Notes: a model not told the origin generated them from the letters alone. 64,000 bases of DNA from Elysia chlorotica (GCA_003991915.1 RQTK01000906.1:59762-123761); one strand, 5' to 3'. Shown: positions 22,201 to 34,844, counted from the first letter of the stretch. Numbers and translations are program-made.

Positions 22201-25200
22201 CATGCTGTGAGAGATACAGGTCACACAGTTCAGTCCAAGCCTCATAGTCTGTCATAAAGCTGGTTGACAAACAAAGAAAAAACACATTTCATCAATTTCT
22301 TCAAATTTATCCAAATGAATTTGAATAAACATAAAAAAAATCAAGAATAGAGATCATGACTTTCAACTAAGTGGCATAACTCTTAGTGTAATCACATTCC
22401 GTAAACCTATAACGCCATGGAAATTTGAAACAAAAAATAATATCACAGTTGTGCCAAAAAAAAAAGAAAAATGAATAAATAAATAAATAAATAAAACAAA
22501 ATGTGAAATTTCCCTCTTTAGTCTTCAGAACGGGGTAACTTTCTCATGCAACATCAATAGATACAAAAAAAAAAAAAAGTGGCACCTCTCTTTTTTAAAA
22601 TCATTTTTTCTTGTATTGCCTAATATTTCAAACTTAATTAGTCTCTTGTGTTTCTGAAATCTCATTATATAAAAAAAAATCTTTTTAACTCACTCATTTT
22701 ATAACTGCACCAGCAAAATGGCATGCGGCATTATATTATTTTTGAGTAGTTTTAAGTTAATGAAATAAAACAAAAGCTTTATTCCTTTGTTAGTAGTATA
22801 CATCTGCAGGGTATTTCTTCTTTAATTGATTTAGAACAAATCACCCGTCAATTTTAATTTCACCATGAGTCAGAAGCCCATCTAACATAGATATGCTATG
22901 GTCAAAATGGCATATTTCTGAGACATTTTTTTTATTTATATCAACGGCGATGGTTGAGGACTCCGATGTGAAGATAGAGATGACAAAGTGGAAAAACAAA
23001 AGAAAACCATCGTTCATCGGTATAATAATATTTTTGTTGTATTTTTTTTTCACGGATGATATTTTCTTTTTCTAATTCGGTTGCATAATTGACAGAAAAA
23101 TAGCAGCTGTACATAAAAAATTTTAGCGCGAAAAAAAACTGGGGTTGTCGAGAAAGTTATATTTTTGGTAGAAAAAAAGCATCCGCATAATTGAGAAGGC
23201 GTGAGGGTTGGCAGCCCTGCAGATATTGCTTGTATCTAGCTAGGTCACACTTTAAGTGTCACGTCAAGGGAAACTACGCTCCAATAAAATGGGTCTCCAA
23301 AACGAAAGACGACGACCCAATTTTTTTTTGTTTGTCTCTTAAATGGCTACACCAGGGCTGCCACTCATCTGAGAAAAAACATCTGAAATTTTGTCTTGGT
23401 TAGCTATATGTAATAGACAAGAGTGTATACAAGCACTATAGTGTTTCTGCCTCTCTAACAGATATACTGTTTCCCCCCCCCCAAAATTTTGCTATCCGCT
23501 AAAGTAAAACACAGTTCTAGTGGTGTTTTTGTCCAAATTATTTAATGCACTCTATATGAGTGTTTTTGTTCAAATAAAAAATGTATGGCATGTCTGTCGA
23601 ATAAAGCAGTTAAGCTAAGCTCCCTGATAATTAAACGTTTCCTAGGTAAGGCCTAAAGAAAGACTGCCTACTGTGTTAAGTAAAATAATCGGGATCAAAG
23701 TGTTTGTGCCCATTATTATTTATACCGAAACACAATAATATATTGTGTGTATAGCAGAATTTGAATAGAAATACTACAAGTACATAAGGCATTTAGACTC
23801 AGCCTTAAAAGCCTGGGATAAAGTGATAGACCAAGTCACCAGTATTACACTCTGTAACTCCGTTGCCATATAGGATCTCCCTTGATATCCATATCTAGAT
23901 AGCACATGTAAAATCTAAATCTAGATTTGATTCAGAGTTAGGTCTCAAATATACGGATACAGTGTGGCTTCTAAAAGACTGAAGTAAATAGATCTAGAGC
24001 TATATTTCTGAATCATGACTAAGTATTTAGGGTGAACTAGATTTTTATTACTTATAGAGTGTAAAAGAACACTAGAGTCGCAGAGCGCGTGATTTGCATT
24101 ATAGAGCATAATATCAACGACATCATGAGAATAATAGTAAGTTTGAAATGACATCAGGGGCAGAGGTCTGGATCCATTAAAGATTAAGAAATCTGTAATG
24201 ATCTGACAAATAAACAATAAACTAATTTAATTAGAATCTATGTGTGTAACAGTATATAATTATTCGAGCACAAGATTCACTTGGTGTGAAGATGAAGAGA
24301 TCTGCATGCAGAAAAATAAACGATACACTATATCTACGTCCCTTGTTTGTAAATTCATATAAGAACACACGATAACGCGAAAGAACTTTCCGATGATCAA
24401 CACCAAATGAGATCAAGCGCAATCAGAATCATTACTTGGTTGGAAATGACGGTATTGGTCAACGACTAGACTAGACTAGACAGGGTTTTGGACGATAAAT
24501 GATAAACAAAACACCACGTTGGGGTCGATCAATATCCATCTCCAATCTCTATAACATACAAAAGTGCAAACACAAAAGAAAAATATTGCTCATCGATATA
24601 ATAATTAAATTGTTCCTACATTTTCTGGCACGCACGATTATTTTTTAAATTCTTCTCTAGATTCAGTTGCGTGATTGACGGGAAAATAATTATGTCGAAA
24701 CTTTCAGTGCAAACATCAGGATTATGTGGAAAGCCACTTTTGTGTGTAGAAAAACGTAACAGCGTATTTGAGGAGAAAAAGCATATGGGTTAGCAGTTCT
24801 GAAGTCTCTGAGCTTCAGCTAAGCCGATAACTATCACAAAATAGAGAAAACTGTGGCTATCTGCAAGGGCCTTTCCTATATAGGAACAGTTCTCACAGCT
24901 ATTACATTTTTGCCCAGGGAAAAGCTCTGTGTATATGTCTAGAGATCTGTAGTCAGTGATGTCTGACAGACACTATACACAGCGGACGAGGAGGAGAAAA
25001 TAACGCCTCGACACCAGCAGACCAATAACCACAAAAGCGGAAAACACCAGGAAATTTCCGCTTTTCCGGGGAAGAGTGGCAGCCCTGTACATATAAGGAT
25101 CCGACTTTTTCCCTTTTAGGGCGGATATTGGGTCTTAAGTCGTGTCGGGAATCAGGTAGGAAAAACCTTGATCATCGAAATTGTAGGAATTTCAACAATA

Positions 25201-27867
25201 GTCTGAAAATTTACAGGTCTGAGATAGTTTTATAAAGTTCTATTTAGATACATACTTATATGTTCGTAAATTTAATTTCTTACTCTCCATAGAGAGAGAG
25301 AGCTCTATTCTTTCTCCATCTATCCCGGTTTAATGTCTCCTGAGGGATCCTTTACGGTGATCTTTTTTTTATAACCATACAATAGTATTATTTGTGTGTG
25401 TGTGTGATAAATATAGCCATCGATGCACTTTAGATTTTTCAAAAGATTTTTCTTAAAGAGCATTCTCATCATATTCAATGTGGATTGTTTTATATTTATT
25501 TTGTAATAGCATTTGCACATTTAAAACCTATTTACATAGAAAACCCTCATTCTACATACACGTAGATAAATAGCGTTTGATTTGACAACAATTCTTAGGT
25601 ATAATAAGTGATAGAATTTCATTTTTTTATTATAATTATTTACATAATTTTTTTTTATATAATTATACATTGCATTTTTTTTTGTTTAATTTGTTTCATC
25701 TACTTTTAATGTATATGGGCATGTCAAAATCAATTTCCTCCAAAAGGATTAATAAAATCATTCTTATCTTATCTGAATACTACCTCTTTAAATACTCATT
25801 AAGCTTTTGAATGGCCTCTCCAATTTTGTTCCTGGCTTTCAAAGTTGCCACCTGTCTCTTTCTAGCGTACTGAAAAATGGTAAAACAATCAAACAAAAGA
25901 ATTAGAATAAATAACCAACATTTCTCAATATGTAATGGATTTTGCCTATACACTCATTCACTTAGAGCTAAGAGCAGGCTGATTAAACATGGCAAAATAT
26001 GAAAATAGTTTTGAGTTTAACTGTAACACATAGATGAACTGTATATTTGATAATTAGGTTTACTCACCATATTAGTCTCATCTTTTTCAAGTATGGACTT
26101 GTATTCCTCCTCAGCCTCTGAGAACCTAGACATTAAAAATAAAAAAAGGAAGAAGATAAAATAATGATTGACATCCAATTACATGTATTACACTTTTGCA
26201 ACACATTGAACCAATCTTTCTCTCAAATTCTTCTTCTTCTTCTGCGTTCATTTTCAATGTGCCCAAATGTTCAGTTTGACATTTTCAATGTGCATTCCCA
26301 GAAAGAAGTGCTGTGCTGCTGATCTTTAATTTGTACATGTGTGCATTTAGTTGACAATGTCCTGTGATTTGCTGACATCGTTGAAGATAATGTATGTTGT
26401 CTTATCAAAACAGGTACATTGGGCTGGTTTTCCAGGAATTGTTTTAGTTTATTGGAGTGATTTTTTTGTCAATGGTTGAACTAAAGACAACTCTTTTGCA
26501 AGCCTGTCAGACGACTCATTTCCCGACAGTCACAGTGGACTAGAATCCACTGCAGGACTACAGACTTTGTCCTTGCCAAAGAGTTTAAATTTTGTAGGAT
26601 TTTTTTCTGTCATGCTTCTATTGAATAGACTGGAGAGCTGCATGGTATCACTGATAACAATATCTTTATTGATGGTGGAGAGGGTGGTTGCTTTCTAGAT
26701 TGCACAGAGCTCTGCGTGGAAATTGAATGCCACTTTTCTAGAGGAAAAGAGTATTTTTCAGATGATTGATCTGCATATTTTATTACAATTCCTGAGCCTC
26801 CATCTCTGGTTGCATTTTCAGCCTAAACTTCAGTGTAGACATCGTACCAGGTTTCAGAGGGATAATGCTCCTGTATATACTCCAGAGCTTGTTTATGGAC
26901 CCCTGGCATTTCTGTGATAATTTTGCATATTTCAGGGTAGAAATAATATGATCTAGTTGGATTAAGCCTTTAAGGAGATCAATTTTATCTGCTTTATGGG
27001 TCAGGACATTGGCATAACTGTCTGACACTGACTTAGATCTGGATGCTTTCTTAAAACTAGATCGTTTGATGCGATAGGAATTCAGTTCTGACATTTTAGT
27101 GTGCATTGGATGGCGTTGCAAACATTTCTATTTTTCAGCTTGTAAACTTTCCCTCCCTTCTCTCCTTTAGATTGTGCATACCAGCAAGACTTTCCATTTC
27201 CACTGCTACAAAATGACTCAAAACCCTTAACTCAGCACTGATCTCTATCTACAAGAAATGCATTGTGCAACTGGCTATTTGAAAAACAATATTTTTACAA
27301 TTACTAAAACCTAAAAAACTGAAATTTTATGCACATACAGACCAATATATTTCCTCACAGCTGTGTGAATTTTGTCTCTATATCATGATCAATATTTTAT
27401 ATATAACCCTCCACCCCCACATACTGAGGGTAGTACATCGATCAGTGTCAGTTTAATATGACCAGCTTAGACAGGAGTCATGGTATCACCGTCCTGACTC
27501 GTGTGTGGCAGCACATAAAATTGTCAGAGTTCGTCCTTAGGCCCAGTCCACAATATAGTCAATATAGTGCTGGCATTACACGTTAAACCAACTAAACACA
27601 ACTAAACCCACACATGCCAATTTTGAAAACAAAATTACCAAGATCTAGATCTAGATTCAAAACTGTCAAATCTAAAGAAACACTCATCAAGGTGCAGATC
27701 TAGCAATTATACCCACTAGATAGATAGCCAGATAATCTATACAATTTTAATTAAAACATTGGTTGGATCAATTTTGACAAAATAAAGGCTTTTTACAACA
27801 AATTGATAATAGAACTAGAAATTATACTGATCATTCCCTTTCTGGATCACTTACATTTCAAGTGAAT

Positions 27868-27952
<85 letters not shown>

Positions 27953-30900
27953 GACAGAGTGGAAAAGGGGTGGGAAAAGCTAGAGTTAGAAATTCGAAAG
28001 AGAGAGAGAGTGGGGTGGGGGGTGGAGAGAATGAGAGAAAATAAGTAAAAGAAGAAAGAAGAAAGAAGAAGAAGAAGAAGAAGAAGAAGAAGAAGAAGAA
28101 GAAGAAGAAGAAGAAAAAGAAGAAGAAAAAAAAGAAAAAGAAGCTGGAAAGCCAATATCAGAGCTGAGAATGCTCCAACACAAAAAAAGGCTGAAATCTA
28201 GGGACATTTTTACAAAAAGGAGGAAAATATGTTTTGAAACAGAAAAAATCTCAGTTCTCTGTCTGCCTGACTCTCTTTTGCTCTGTTCCTCTAAACTGTC
28301 TTATCCGATAAAATCCTTTTTCTCTTGTTAGATTGGTAGAACTAGGACTCACATTTTTCCTTTCTGGGAAGTGGGGTGTAACCCCCATTGATTGAAATTT
28401 AAGCATTTCAGGGTTTACCAAAACATGTATGTATAGCAGTATCTAAATTTAATTGCCAAACAGAAAAATATGTACTCTAGTCACTTGCCAAATAAATTTT
28501 TTAGAGCTGAACAATTCCCACAAAGTCACCTGTGATGTATTTTTCCACATAGCATTACACTAAACATTTGTCAAATTTCGCCATTTTCGCCACAAAATTT
28601 TGGGCCTCAAATTGCAAAAACTGCAGGGACAGCTAATTTTAAGACTCCCCTCTGAATTTCAACTTCACAACCAGCAATAAACACACAAAAGAGTTTCTTT
28701 TCTCTCTCTCTTTCTTGCTCAGGCATCTCTATCGCTCTCACTCTCTTTCTCCCTCAACCTTTTCTCGCCCAGGCTTTTATCTCTCTCTCTCTCTCTTTTT
28801 CTTGCTTAGGCTTCTTTCTCCCTCTCTTTCTCATCTCATACTGGTTGGGTTGGTGTTAGTACAATGTGACCAGTTGAGATTTGGAGTCATGGTCTCACCA
28901 CTCAGTCTCGGTAATGGCAGCCCGTAAAAATGTTAGATGTTCGTCTTGGGATTAATCCACACTAGACATGTATTATTATATAGTGCTCACACTGGAGGCT
29001 GAGCAACAAAAAAAGCTCAGCTTTCTTGAAAAAAACCCACCAACATACAAATACAGAAAAAGCATAAGTCCTGAACCACCTTCGTACCATAACAGTGTCA
29101 AAGTTAAACAAAACAAAAAGATGCCACATTTGAAAATCTAATTAAGGCCGTAGTTTAAACAAAAAAAATCTTTAAAAGAAGCCGAATTTAAAGATTAATC
29201 GATTTCTGTGCATGACATCTAAGCACTTGACTTACTCCTCCCTCGCCTCATGGTACATTCCCTGCAGCCTTCGCACACGTATACTTCTGGGAAATTTGTT
29301 ATCCAAGGATGCTATACAATCCTAAAGTGAAACAAAAAACATATAAATATCATGGTATCAAAATAATAAATATCAAGATTATTAATCATTGCTTGCACAA
29401 AAAAAAGAGTGTTGGTTAATGATGGAAAGATTAGCTACGTCATCTTTCATTTTAACTAGTAAATCAATACTGAAAAACTAAATAATTTAAACCTCCAGTT
29501 ATCCCCTTAATCAAGAGTAAAAGTTATATTCCAGACTAAGAAATTCATAAATACTATAACTTGATCCTTCAGTGAAAATTTAAAGTCTGTCATTCGGTAC
29601 AATATCCAACATCAGCTTACCTCTGCTATGTCAAATCTTCGACAATCCAGGGCTGCAGTGCAAACTTGCTCATACACAAGCCATACTAAAACAGAAAAGA
29701 AGGAGAGAAAAAAACAACAACACATAGTTAAAGGGAAACTACAATGTTGCCTCGAATGTTAATTACATTTTTTTTCCATCTAAAATTATTCAAGCAGTAG
29801 TCTTCTGGTAGATTTGAAAAGGTTCAAATGAAAAAAAACATTTAGAATTTGAATTTCAACTATCAATTTAGTATATCGGTATACTGACATGTACAAGACA
29901 ATGACCCTATCTACCCATCATTATTGTCACAGAGTGGTTAGCCATGCTAGAGGGTTTAGGTCAAGAGAATAATCAAACGTAACGTAGGTAGAATTATATA
30001 TGCAGATGTTTGGAAACTAGTCACAAACGGTCGCTGGACAGTGGAAGGAGGGAGGTATTGGATGGGCAAGAAAGTCAGGCTGAAATCTAGGGGAGTGTTA
30101 TTTAGTCTACTATCAGTACAGTATAAACAAAGACTCCAGCGTGGGAAAAGTGGAGTATCGTAGAGATGCATAATAATAATCAATTTATGAATGTGGGAAA
30201 GCCTTAAGAAAGTTGTCATTAGTCAAAAATGTCTGGGTAAGTCAGAATATTTACTAGTTTAATAGTATCATATGGGTAATTACAACATCGATAGCTCTTG
30301 GTCACTGCTACCACCCCGAATTGTTTTTAAAAAAAGTTACAAGAGCGTATATATGTGAAGCCGACAAGTAGTCTTGAGAAATCTCTATAAGCCGGCACTC
30401 TCCCATCCATGAAACTGATCCCTGAATTCTGTGTACATGCATGTATGTGTACCTGTGGACTCACGATGCGAGGAGAACAATTTTCGACACTGCTGTGATG
30501 CAGGAGCTTTGTGTATTTCAAGAAAATGGGAGGTAAGCAATGTTTGTTTTAATTTATTTTAAGGTTAGTTTAAGGACCATTTTAATCTACGTGACTAATA
30601 GATAATTGTGCAATTTTAAGAGAGAACAGTGAAACACCACTCGTTTAGGAGACAAAAAAATTGATCATAATTAAATGTTGACTTAGATTCTGTAAAAGAG
30701 TCATATCTTGAAGACGACTTGTGAGGTAGGTATGAGATGACTATGAATGATGCACATTGAAACATGATTGGGGACTTATGGGTTGGTTGTTCAAATTTAT
30801 TCCAGGAAACAACATCCTTTTCTATATTGCACTCTTTGACTAGAAGTCATCTGTATCCGGTAACGGAAGAGGCCAGCGGCGGTGAAGACTTATGATCTGT

Positions 30901-33898
30901 GTCTCACATATAGTGATCAGCTGCAAGAAGCCTTCCAGCATCCAGGGAGTGTGAGCATCCGACAGTTGAAACAACTGATAACAACAGGTATATTGTTACA
31001 AAGAACATTATCGCTGTTGTTTTGATTTTACATTGGAAAGCTATTTATATTAAAAATCTTTGATTTGTATTGTAAATATTACCAGCATACAACATTATGT
31101 ATGCATGTTTGAATATGATCCTTTTATCGAATGTTGTTCATTTAAAGAATAAAACATTTAGTCAGATTTTAATTCAACCTAGAACTTGGGTTGTATATAT
31201 ATATAGTTACAGTTTGTGCCAATAGGAGCCTATGGTTAACTCTCAATAATGAAGTTGGGTATGAATATTACATTACTTAGAACGTTCATAAAAAAAGAAA
31301 GTGGTGAAATATTTACATTCATCGCCAAGACGGTTGCATCGATCAGAGACAACATCTTCCCACAGTGAAACTACAAGATCTGAATCCCTGATTTGGTCCT
31401 CTCTGTATTTCTTCATTGTAGTGCGAGCCTCTGGAAAAAACAAAAATCAATTCATAATTAAATCACTAAGGCGGATATGCATTAGCAACTAAAAAAAATA
31501 AAATTTGAAATAGGGAGTATTTATCATTTTATGTTACAATGAAAATTTAAGTTTATACTGTAAGTAAAAGTGCAGGTAAGACAAACCAACTTGCTAGTTA
31601 TTCCAAACATACAACCCAAGTTAAAGACAAATCATAGAGCTTTCGGGTGAATTACACCCACTTGCCATGGAAAGGGCTTTAAGCTAGATTTAAGACAAGA
31701 CTAGTCTAGATCTATATCCAGTCCCAAAAACTGGTTCTTCACTGGACACCACAGCAGAAGAAGTAGCAGCAGTTGTAGTAGAAGTAAAGGTCTAGATCTA
31801 GATGCTCCATGAGCAGCCAAGGCAATCCTGTATCCCAATGTAGATCTATGATAATGATGTGACTTTTCTCACCCCAAGGGTGCGAATTACCAACTTTAGT
31901 TATAATTCTCACCCCCCGGGGGTGAGAATAGTGAAAACCCTTCCAAAATTTATTTTCACCTCCCTCCTCAATGATACGCCTTTAGACAGAATTGAAATAA
32001 TATGTAGTTTTTTTACCCCCTTGATAGGGCCTATGGTCTCTTTAGTTTATATAGATCTGGATCTATTCAATATATGAATTTATAAGGGTGCAACTATACC
32101 AACTCATACATGCATCCCGGACAGACACAGACAATATGCAGAGATCTATTTTTAGTGGTGATTCGTTCCTCGAGATACACCGGCTGTTGAACGACAGATA
32201 ACAGCTTCCGCTGAAGGACCGACAATCTGTGTTTTGCTACGGGGAGGCAAAACTTGATCTGTGATAGTCTGTGTTGGACTACCGCCATTGTTTTCCGGCT
32301 CTCGATTCAAAACTTTAAAAAACATTTTTCTCCAGAATGCCTTCATAAGTATAGACACAAGTAGGATATTTAGTCTCAGATGGTAATAAAATAAGGTCAC
32401 AATAAAAATGATCTGAAATAAGCTTAGTTTTTGAAATATTTGAAAATTTAGCTAATCGCATAACCGCTGGGCACACTTTGACCTAAATAGCTGTTCAAGC
32501 CAGAATCTAGGCTCGCGTGTATGTGCGAAGAGCGATTCCCCCGCTGACCGGTGACCTTTGATCCTGATATCACGTGCTTCGGCTGGCATCTGTGTTGCTT
32601 GGGTGTTTACACCAGAACCGCGTACTTTGTCATATATCTATTGTCGACCGACGCTTGGCCTAGTTTGGTGTAGCCAGGCCTTAAGAAGACTTACGACGAG
32701 ACGTAAGCCACATCATGTTTGTGCATTCTACCCTAAGACTTTTAGTAGTGAGCATTCTCAAATTTCAACTCTTGAGAACTAGACCTAGATGTTGGTTAAG
32801 ACCTAAAATGATCTAGATCAATAAGTTAGATCTTTTATTCTGGACCTACAAGCTGATAATGTCAATCTAGACCTATACTTAGTTCTAGTGTGTTTGGCTC
32901 TACTGCCAAACTTGCAAGCTGAAAAGACAATTTATAAAGAAAAGAAATAAGCAGCAAAAAACAACAACAAAAGGCCTGTTCTGAGTTGTGCAGTTTTAAA
33001 ACGAGTCTGTTTGGTCTAGATATTTTGTTTGAAAAAGCAAAAGAAGTTAGTTGCATTATATGGGTTTGAAATTGTCTAGTCCCTGGTGTAGACCTATACT
33101 AATTACTATCCATAGCCTTAAAAAAAAAAAAATCTGGTACATAATTATACTCCTTGTCTTTTTGTTGTTATTTTGTTATAATTGTATTGATTAAAAACGA
33201 CAGGGAGCGATTTGATTGTAATTTATAATCAAATGTTTATTTAAACATGCGTACAATGCGGGTGGGGACAAACATACACTGCAAGCACATTTAAACTTGA
33301 TGTTTAAAAGCAACTGAAACTCTACTGTCTGTCACACTCGCTTGCTATATAGATCTCTCTCTTTTTTTCTTTTTCTCTCCACAGGTTGACTTACTCCGAA
33401 GTAATCGAATCTAAGCCACTCACCCCTCGAATTTTGTCCACCCACCCAATTGATTGCCCACAAGTTAGGGACCACAAAACTCAAGGAGTGCCCAAAAGTC
33501 AAAGACATTCCAAGACTGACTAGATCTAATTCTACAGCCCCTGAAAACAGTTTGAATCAAACCCAACTCACTGACTAAGGCAGCTAGGCAAGCCTAACAC
33601 AACTCACAACATACTCATGACACACTTTCGCCACAGTGAGATTGGCTTGGCAAAAGCACAGACTTGTGAATAGAATCTAGATGTAGATCTAAGTATAGCC
33701 AGGCCTGATGAGATTAATCGGCAATTGGTGCTATGTAGTCTAAATCTTTTTGTAACTGTAATCAGATCTAACTTTAAAAGTCCTGGTGCCCCAGATAAGA
33801 TTGAAACAAATCAAATATTTCATTTCTTTCTCTTAATGAAAACCAATGATAATAATTGAAAGAGCAAATTTACCATCGAATCCAACTCGGAGCGCCAT
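19298..33898 (-). CDS. EMC2: EMC2, ER membrane protein complex subunit 2 (TPR protein)
   Basis: Nine exons, all with AG/GT borders and consistent phase: 33898-33874, 31430-31317, 29685-29621, 29321-29236, 26125-26068, 25869-25784, 22259-22118, 21348-21238, 19402-19298. They encode 264 residues, starting [20 protein letters not shown]2 is the cytosolic TPR scaffold of the EMC, which inserts tail-anchored and multipass proteins into the ER membrane. Signatures: [66 protein letters not shown] followed by [45 protein letters not shown], and [11 protein letters not shown]. These track animal EMC2 along its length. Human EMC2 has 297 residues; the last roughly 28, normally a short C-terminal exon, were not found. 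Exon 9 ends in a good donor (GTGAGT), so another exon is expected, perhaps displaced by the repeats below 19.3 kb. The introns carry SINEs, hAT-like ends and a LINE remnant. Confidence 0.93.
19403..21237 (-). other. EMC2 intron 8
   Basis: AT-rich intron. A sequence reading CAGACCTGCCAACTTTAATT at about 19537 resembles a decayed hAT-type end like that at 23353. No other element could be delimited and no exon is seen. Confidence 0.5.
21603..21864. repeat. 262-bp segment, second copy of 18694-18956
   Basis: Lies in the EMC2 intron between the exons at 21348 and 22118. This may be the original copy, as its right flank (AGCAAGTCGAAAATATTTAC) looks like ordinary intron. Identity to the other copy is essentially complete. 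Confidence 0.9.
22960..23219. mobile_element. Element end with terminal CAGGGCTGCCA motif, right-end copy
   Basis: Ends GGGTTGGCAGCCCTG at 23219, the reverse complement of a CAGGG-starting terminus typical of hAT elements. The 250 bp inside it (GATGTGAAGATAGAGATG, ATAATTGACAG, AAAAGCATCCGCATA) is a diverged version of sequence at 24280-24800 and 57830-58330. Confidence 0.55.
23353..25087. mobile_element. Candidate hAT-like element or nested pair with CAGGGCTGCCACTC ends
   Basis: Starts CAGGGCTGCCACTC at 23353 and ends GAGTGGCAGCCCTG at 25087, a perfect 14-bp inverted repeat with weaker similarity further in. The flanking 8-mers (GGCTACAC and TACATATA) do not match, so this may be two elements rather than one. 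No transposase is present. A decayed internal end (GGGTTAGCAGTTCTG) lies at 24801. Confidence 0.5.
23820..24800. repeat. Dispersed repeat of about 1 kb, copy A
   Basis: Collinear with 57083-58330 over many landmarks: CCATATCTAGATAGC, CTAAAAGACTGAA, AAAAGAACACTAGAG, GGTGTGAAGATGAAGAGATC, CATTACTTGGTTGGAAATGA, GGGGTCGATCAATATC and ACATTTTCTGGCACGCAC. Strongly diverged, with a SINE inserted in copy B. The frames at 23945-24217 and 24231-24422 fall inside it and are not genes. Confidence 0.7.
25270..25366 (+). repeat. Module CGGTTTAATGTCTCCTGAGG..GGATCC, copy with short GA tract
   Basis: Carries AGAGAGAGAGAGC, then CCCGGTTTAATGTCTCCTGA followed by GGGATCCTTTACGG. The same order (microsatellite, GTTTA-x-x-x-TCTCCT, GATCC-TATACGGCGA) is at 46905-47045 and, on the minus strand, at 35545-35640. 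Confidence 0.55.
26225..27120 (-). pseudogene. LINE remnant with RNase H domain
   Basis: On the minus strand, in interrupted frames, there is an RNase H-like segment: NFHAELCAI, then [10 protein letters not shown], then LQWILVHC and SDRLAKE. After it come [19 protein letters not shown] and a Cys-rich CxCGN, as in the tails of RNase H-bearing non-LTR retrotransposons. Upstream, the open stretch at 27121-26783 ([15 protein letters not shown]) would be the linker after the reverse transcriptase. Stops and frameshifts make it dead. The clade (I/Jockey superfamily?) cannot be fixed by eye. It lies in an EMC2 intron, in the same orientation as the gene. Confidence 0.65.
27430..27602 (+). mobile_element. 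SINE body, head missing
   Basis: Matches the body and 3' end of the SINE at 11855: GTCAGTTTAATATGACC, TCATGGTATCACC, GTGTGGCAGCACATAAAA, ACAATATAG and TAGTGCTGGC with TTAAACCAAC. The tRNA head with A and B boxes is absent. In an EMC2 intron. Confidence 0.8.
27869..27944. repeat. GA microsatellite
   Basis: Pure GA run of about 75 bp. The Arg-Glu and Ser-Leu repeat frames here are its translations. Confidence 0.95.
28050..28142. repeat. GAA trinucleotide repeat
   Basis: AGA/GAA repeat with a few A insertions, 100 bp after the GA microsatellite, making a purine tract of nearly 300 bp on one strand. Confidence 0.9.
28355..28635 (+). repeat. Dispersed repeat, second copy of 12130-12490
   Basis: Same landmarks in the same order as the 12.1-kb copy, ending AAAAACTGCAGGGACAGCT. 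It is again beside a CT-rich block and a SINE, but the order differs from the first locus. Confidence 0.7.
28841..28990 (+). mobile_element. SINE body, diverged, head missing
   Basis: Shares CTGGTTGGGTTGGTGTTAG, ACAATGTGACC, AGTCATGGTCTCACC, GGCAGCCCGTAAAA, GTTCGTCTTGGG and TATAGTGCT with the SINE at 11855. The preceding CT block (28690-28840) repeats TTAGGCTTCTTTCTC-like units. Confidence 0.75.
30480..31000 (+). other. Unassigned stretch with isolated splice-like sites
   Basis: GGGAG followed by GTAAGC at 30532 and AACAACAG followed by GTATAT at 30988 look like donors on the plus strand, inside EMC2 intron 1-2 territory. No protein could be recognised, so an antisense non-coding transcript is only a possibility. 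Nothing else is seen here. Confidence 0.15.
31431..33873 (-). other. EMC2 intron 1
   Basis: First intron, about 2.4 kb. Contains AGATCT/TCTAGA-rich patches (31700-31850, 32760-32880), a short tandem of CACCCC-type words near 31868-31925, and a CT tract at 33352-33380. No exon is seen; the 32558-32782 frame is unsupported. Confidence 0.45.
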
Positions 33899-34844
33899 GT
33901 TGTTTGCGGCTTATTGCTGACTGCTGAGTGCTAACCAGTGCAATGGGTGCAGAAACAGCTGAGGTCTGCAGGGCAAAAATTGGTAACCGAGTACGATTAC
34001 ACACGGTACTTAGTCCAGCGGAACTTGTCCATCGGAACAATGCCCTTGACATGTTCCTGCTACGATGGCCTAACATCACAGATGTCTACCTGTAGGCCTA
34101 CTAATAAAACTCTACACCTCTTGAACAAGGCTAAGCATTGGACTGGGGTATGTTCCGATGGCTTCCCACGTCAAGGTTGGCCAGGTACCTGTACCGGTTA
34201 CTGTACCCACGATCGGTCCGATACAGGTACAGGTACAGGTACATCGATATTCCTTTTGCTCTTCTCTACCAGTGAGTGCTGAGCTGAAGATGGAGAGACA
34301 GAGACAGTATCGATACAATATTTTATCCGTACAGTATTCTTACTCGTGACAAGGTCCTGTTTGATTTCTTTGATGGGATCTTCTTAGACCTCTATCTTTA
34401 CTTAGACCCTCAACATGATACAAAGTAAATCACTGTGCTAAAGCTAACTTCAGTCATCTTTTTGTTTTCATGGTGGATAGAAATATACGTGGTTTAAGAT
34501 ACGATAGTAAAACTAGCTGAAGTTCTTAATTTTGATTTTGGAGTAACATTCGTAACAACCGTTTAGTAATATTGCAGTACCGTCTCACGCCTAAATACTA
34601 GAACTACTACACTGACATAAATTGATAAATTAATGATTTGTTTTTCCTCCCGCCAGTGCTACTAATGTTAACAATTTCAGTGGTTTTACTAACTTTTAAT
34701 TTTCTTGTTTAAAGAAAAAGATACAACTCCTTGTTCTAATTTCAATAAAGCTTTAATAACTCTCACGAAAGCATGACTATTACAAAAACAATAAGCCTTT
34801 TCCTTTCCAATACAATTGCCCTGTAATTCAAGCATACTCTAGAC
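33899..34844. promoter_or_regulatory. Shared upstream region between EMC2 and the THAP-domain exon
   Basis: 946 bp between two divergent start codons, so it presumably holds both promoters. A short cluster of GGTACAGGTACAGGTACA with partly palindromic CCTGTACCGG lies at 34185-34232. The frame at 33938-34282 is not protein-like. Confidence 0.35.

Noticed and set aside
22085-22285. Reading on beyond the splice sites of the EMC2 exon (MFFLCLSTS and SCNSRFLRC ends)
   Set aside because: AG and GT borders at 22260 and 22117 give correct phases with both neighbours; the ends are intron.
32558-32782. 74-codon frame upstream of EMC2
   Set aside because: It lies within EMC2 intron 1, has no recognisable protein feature, and an antisense gene is not otherwise supported.
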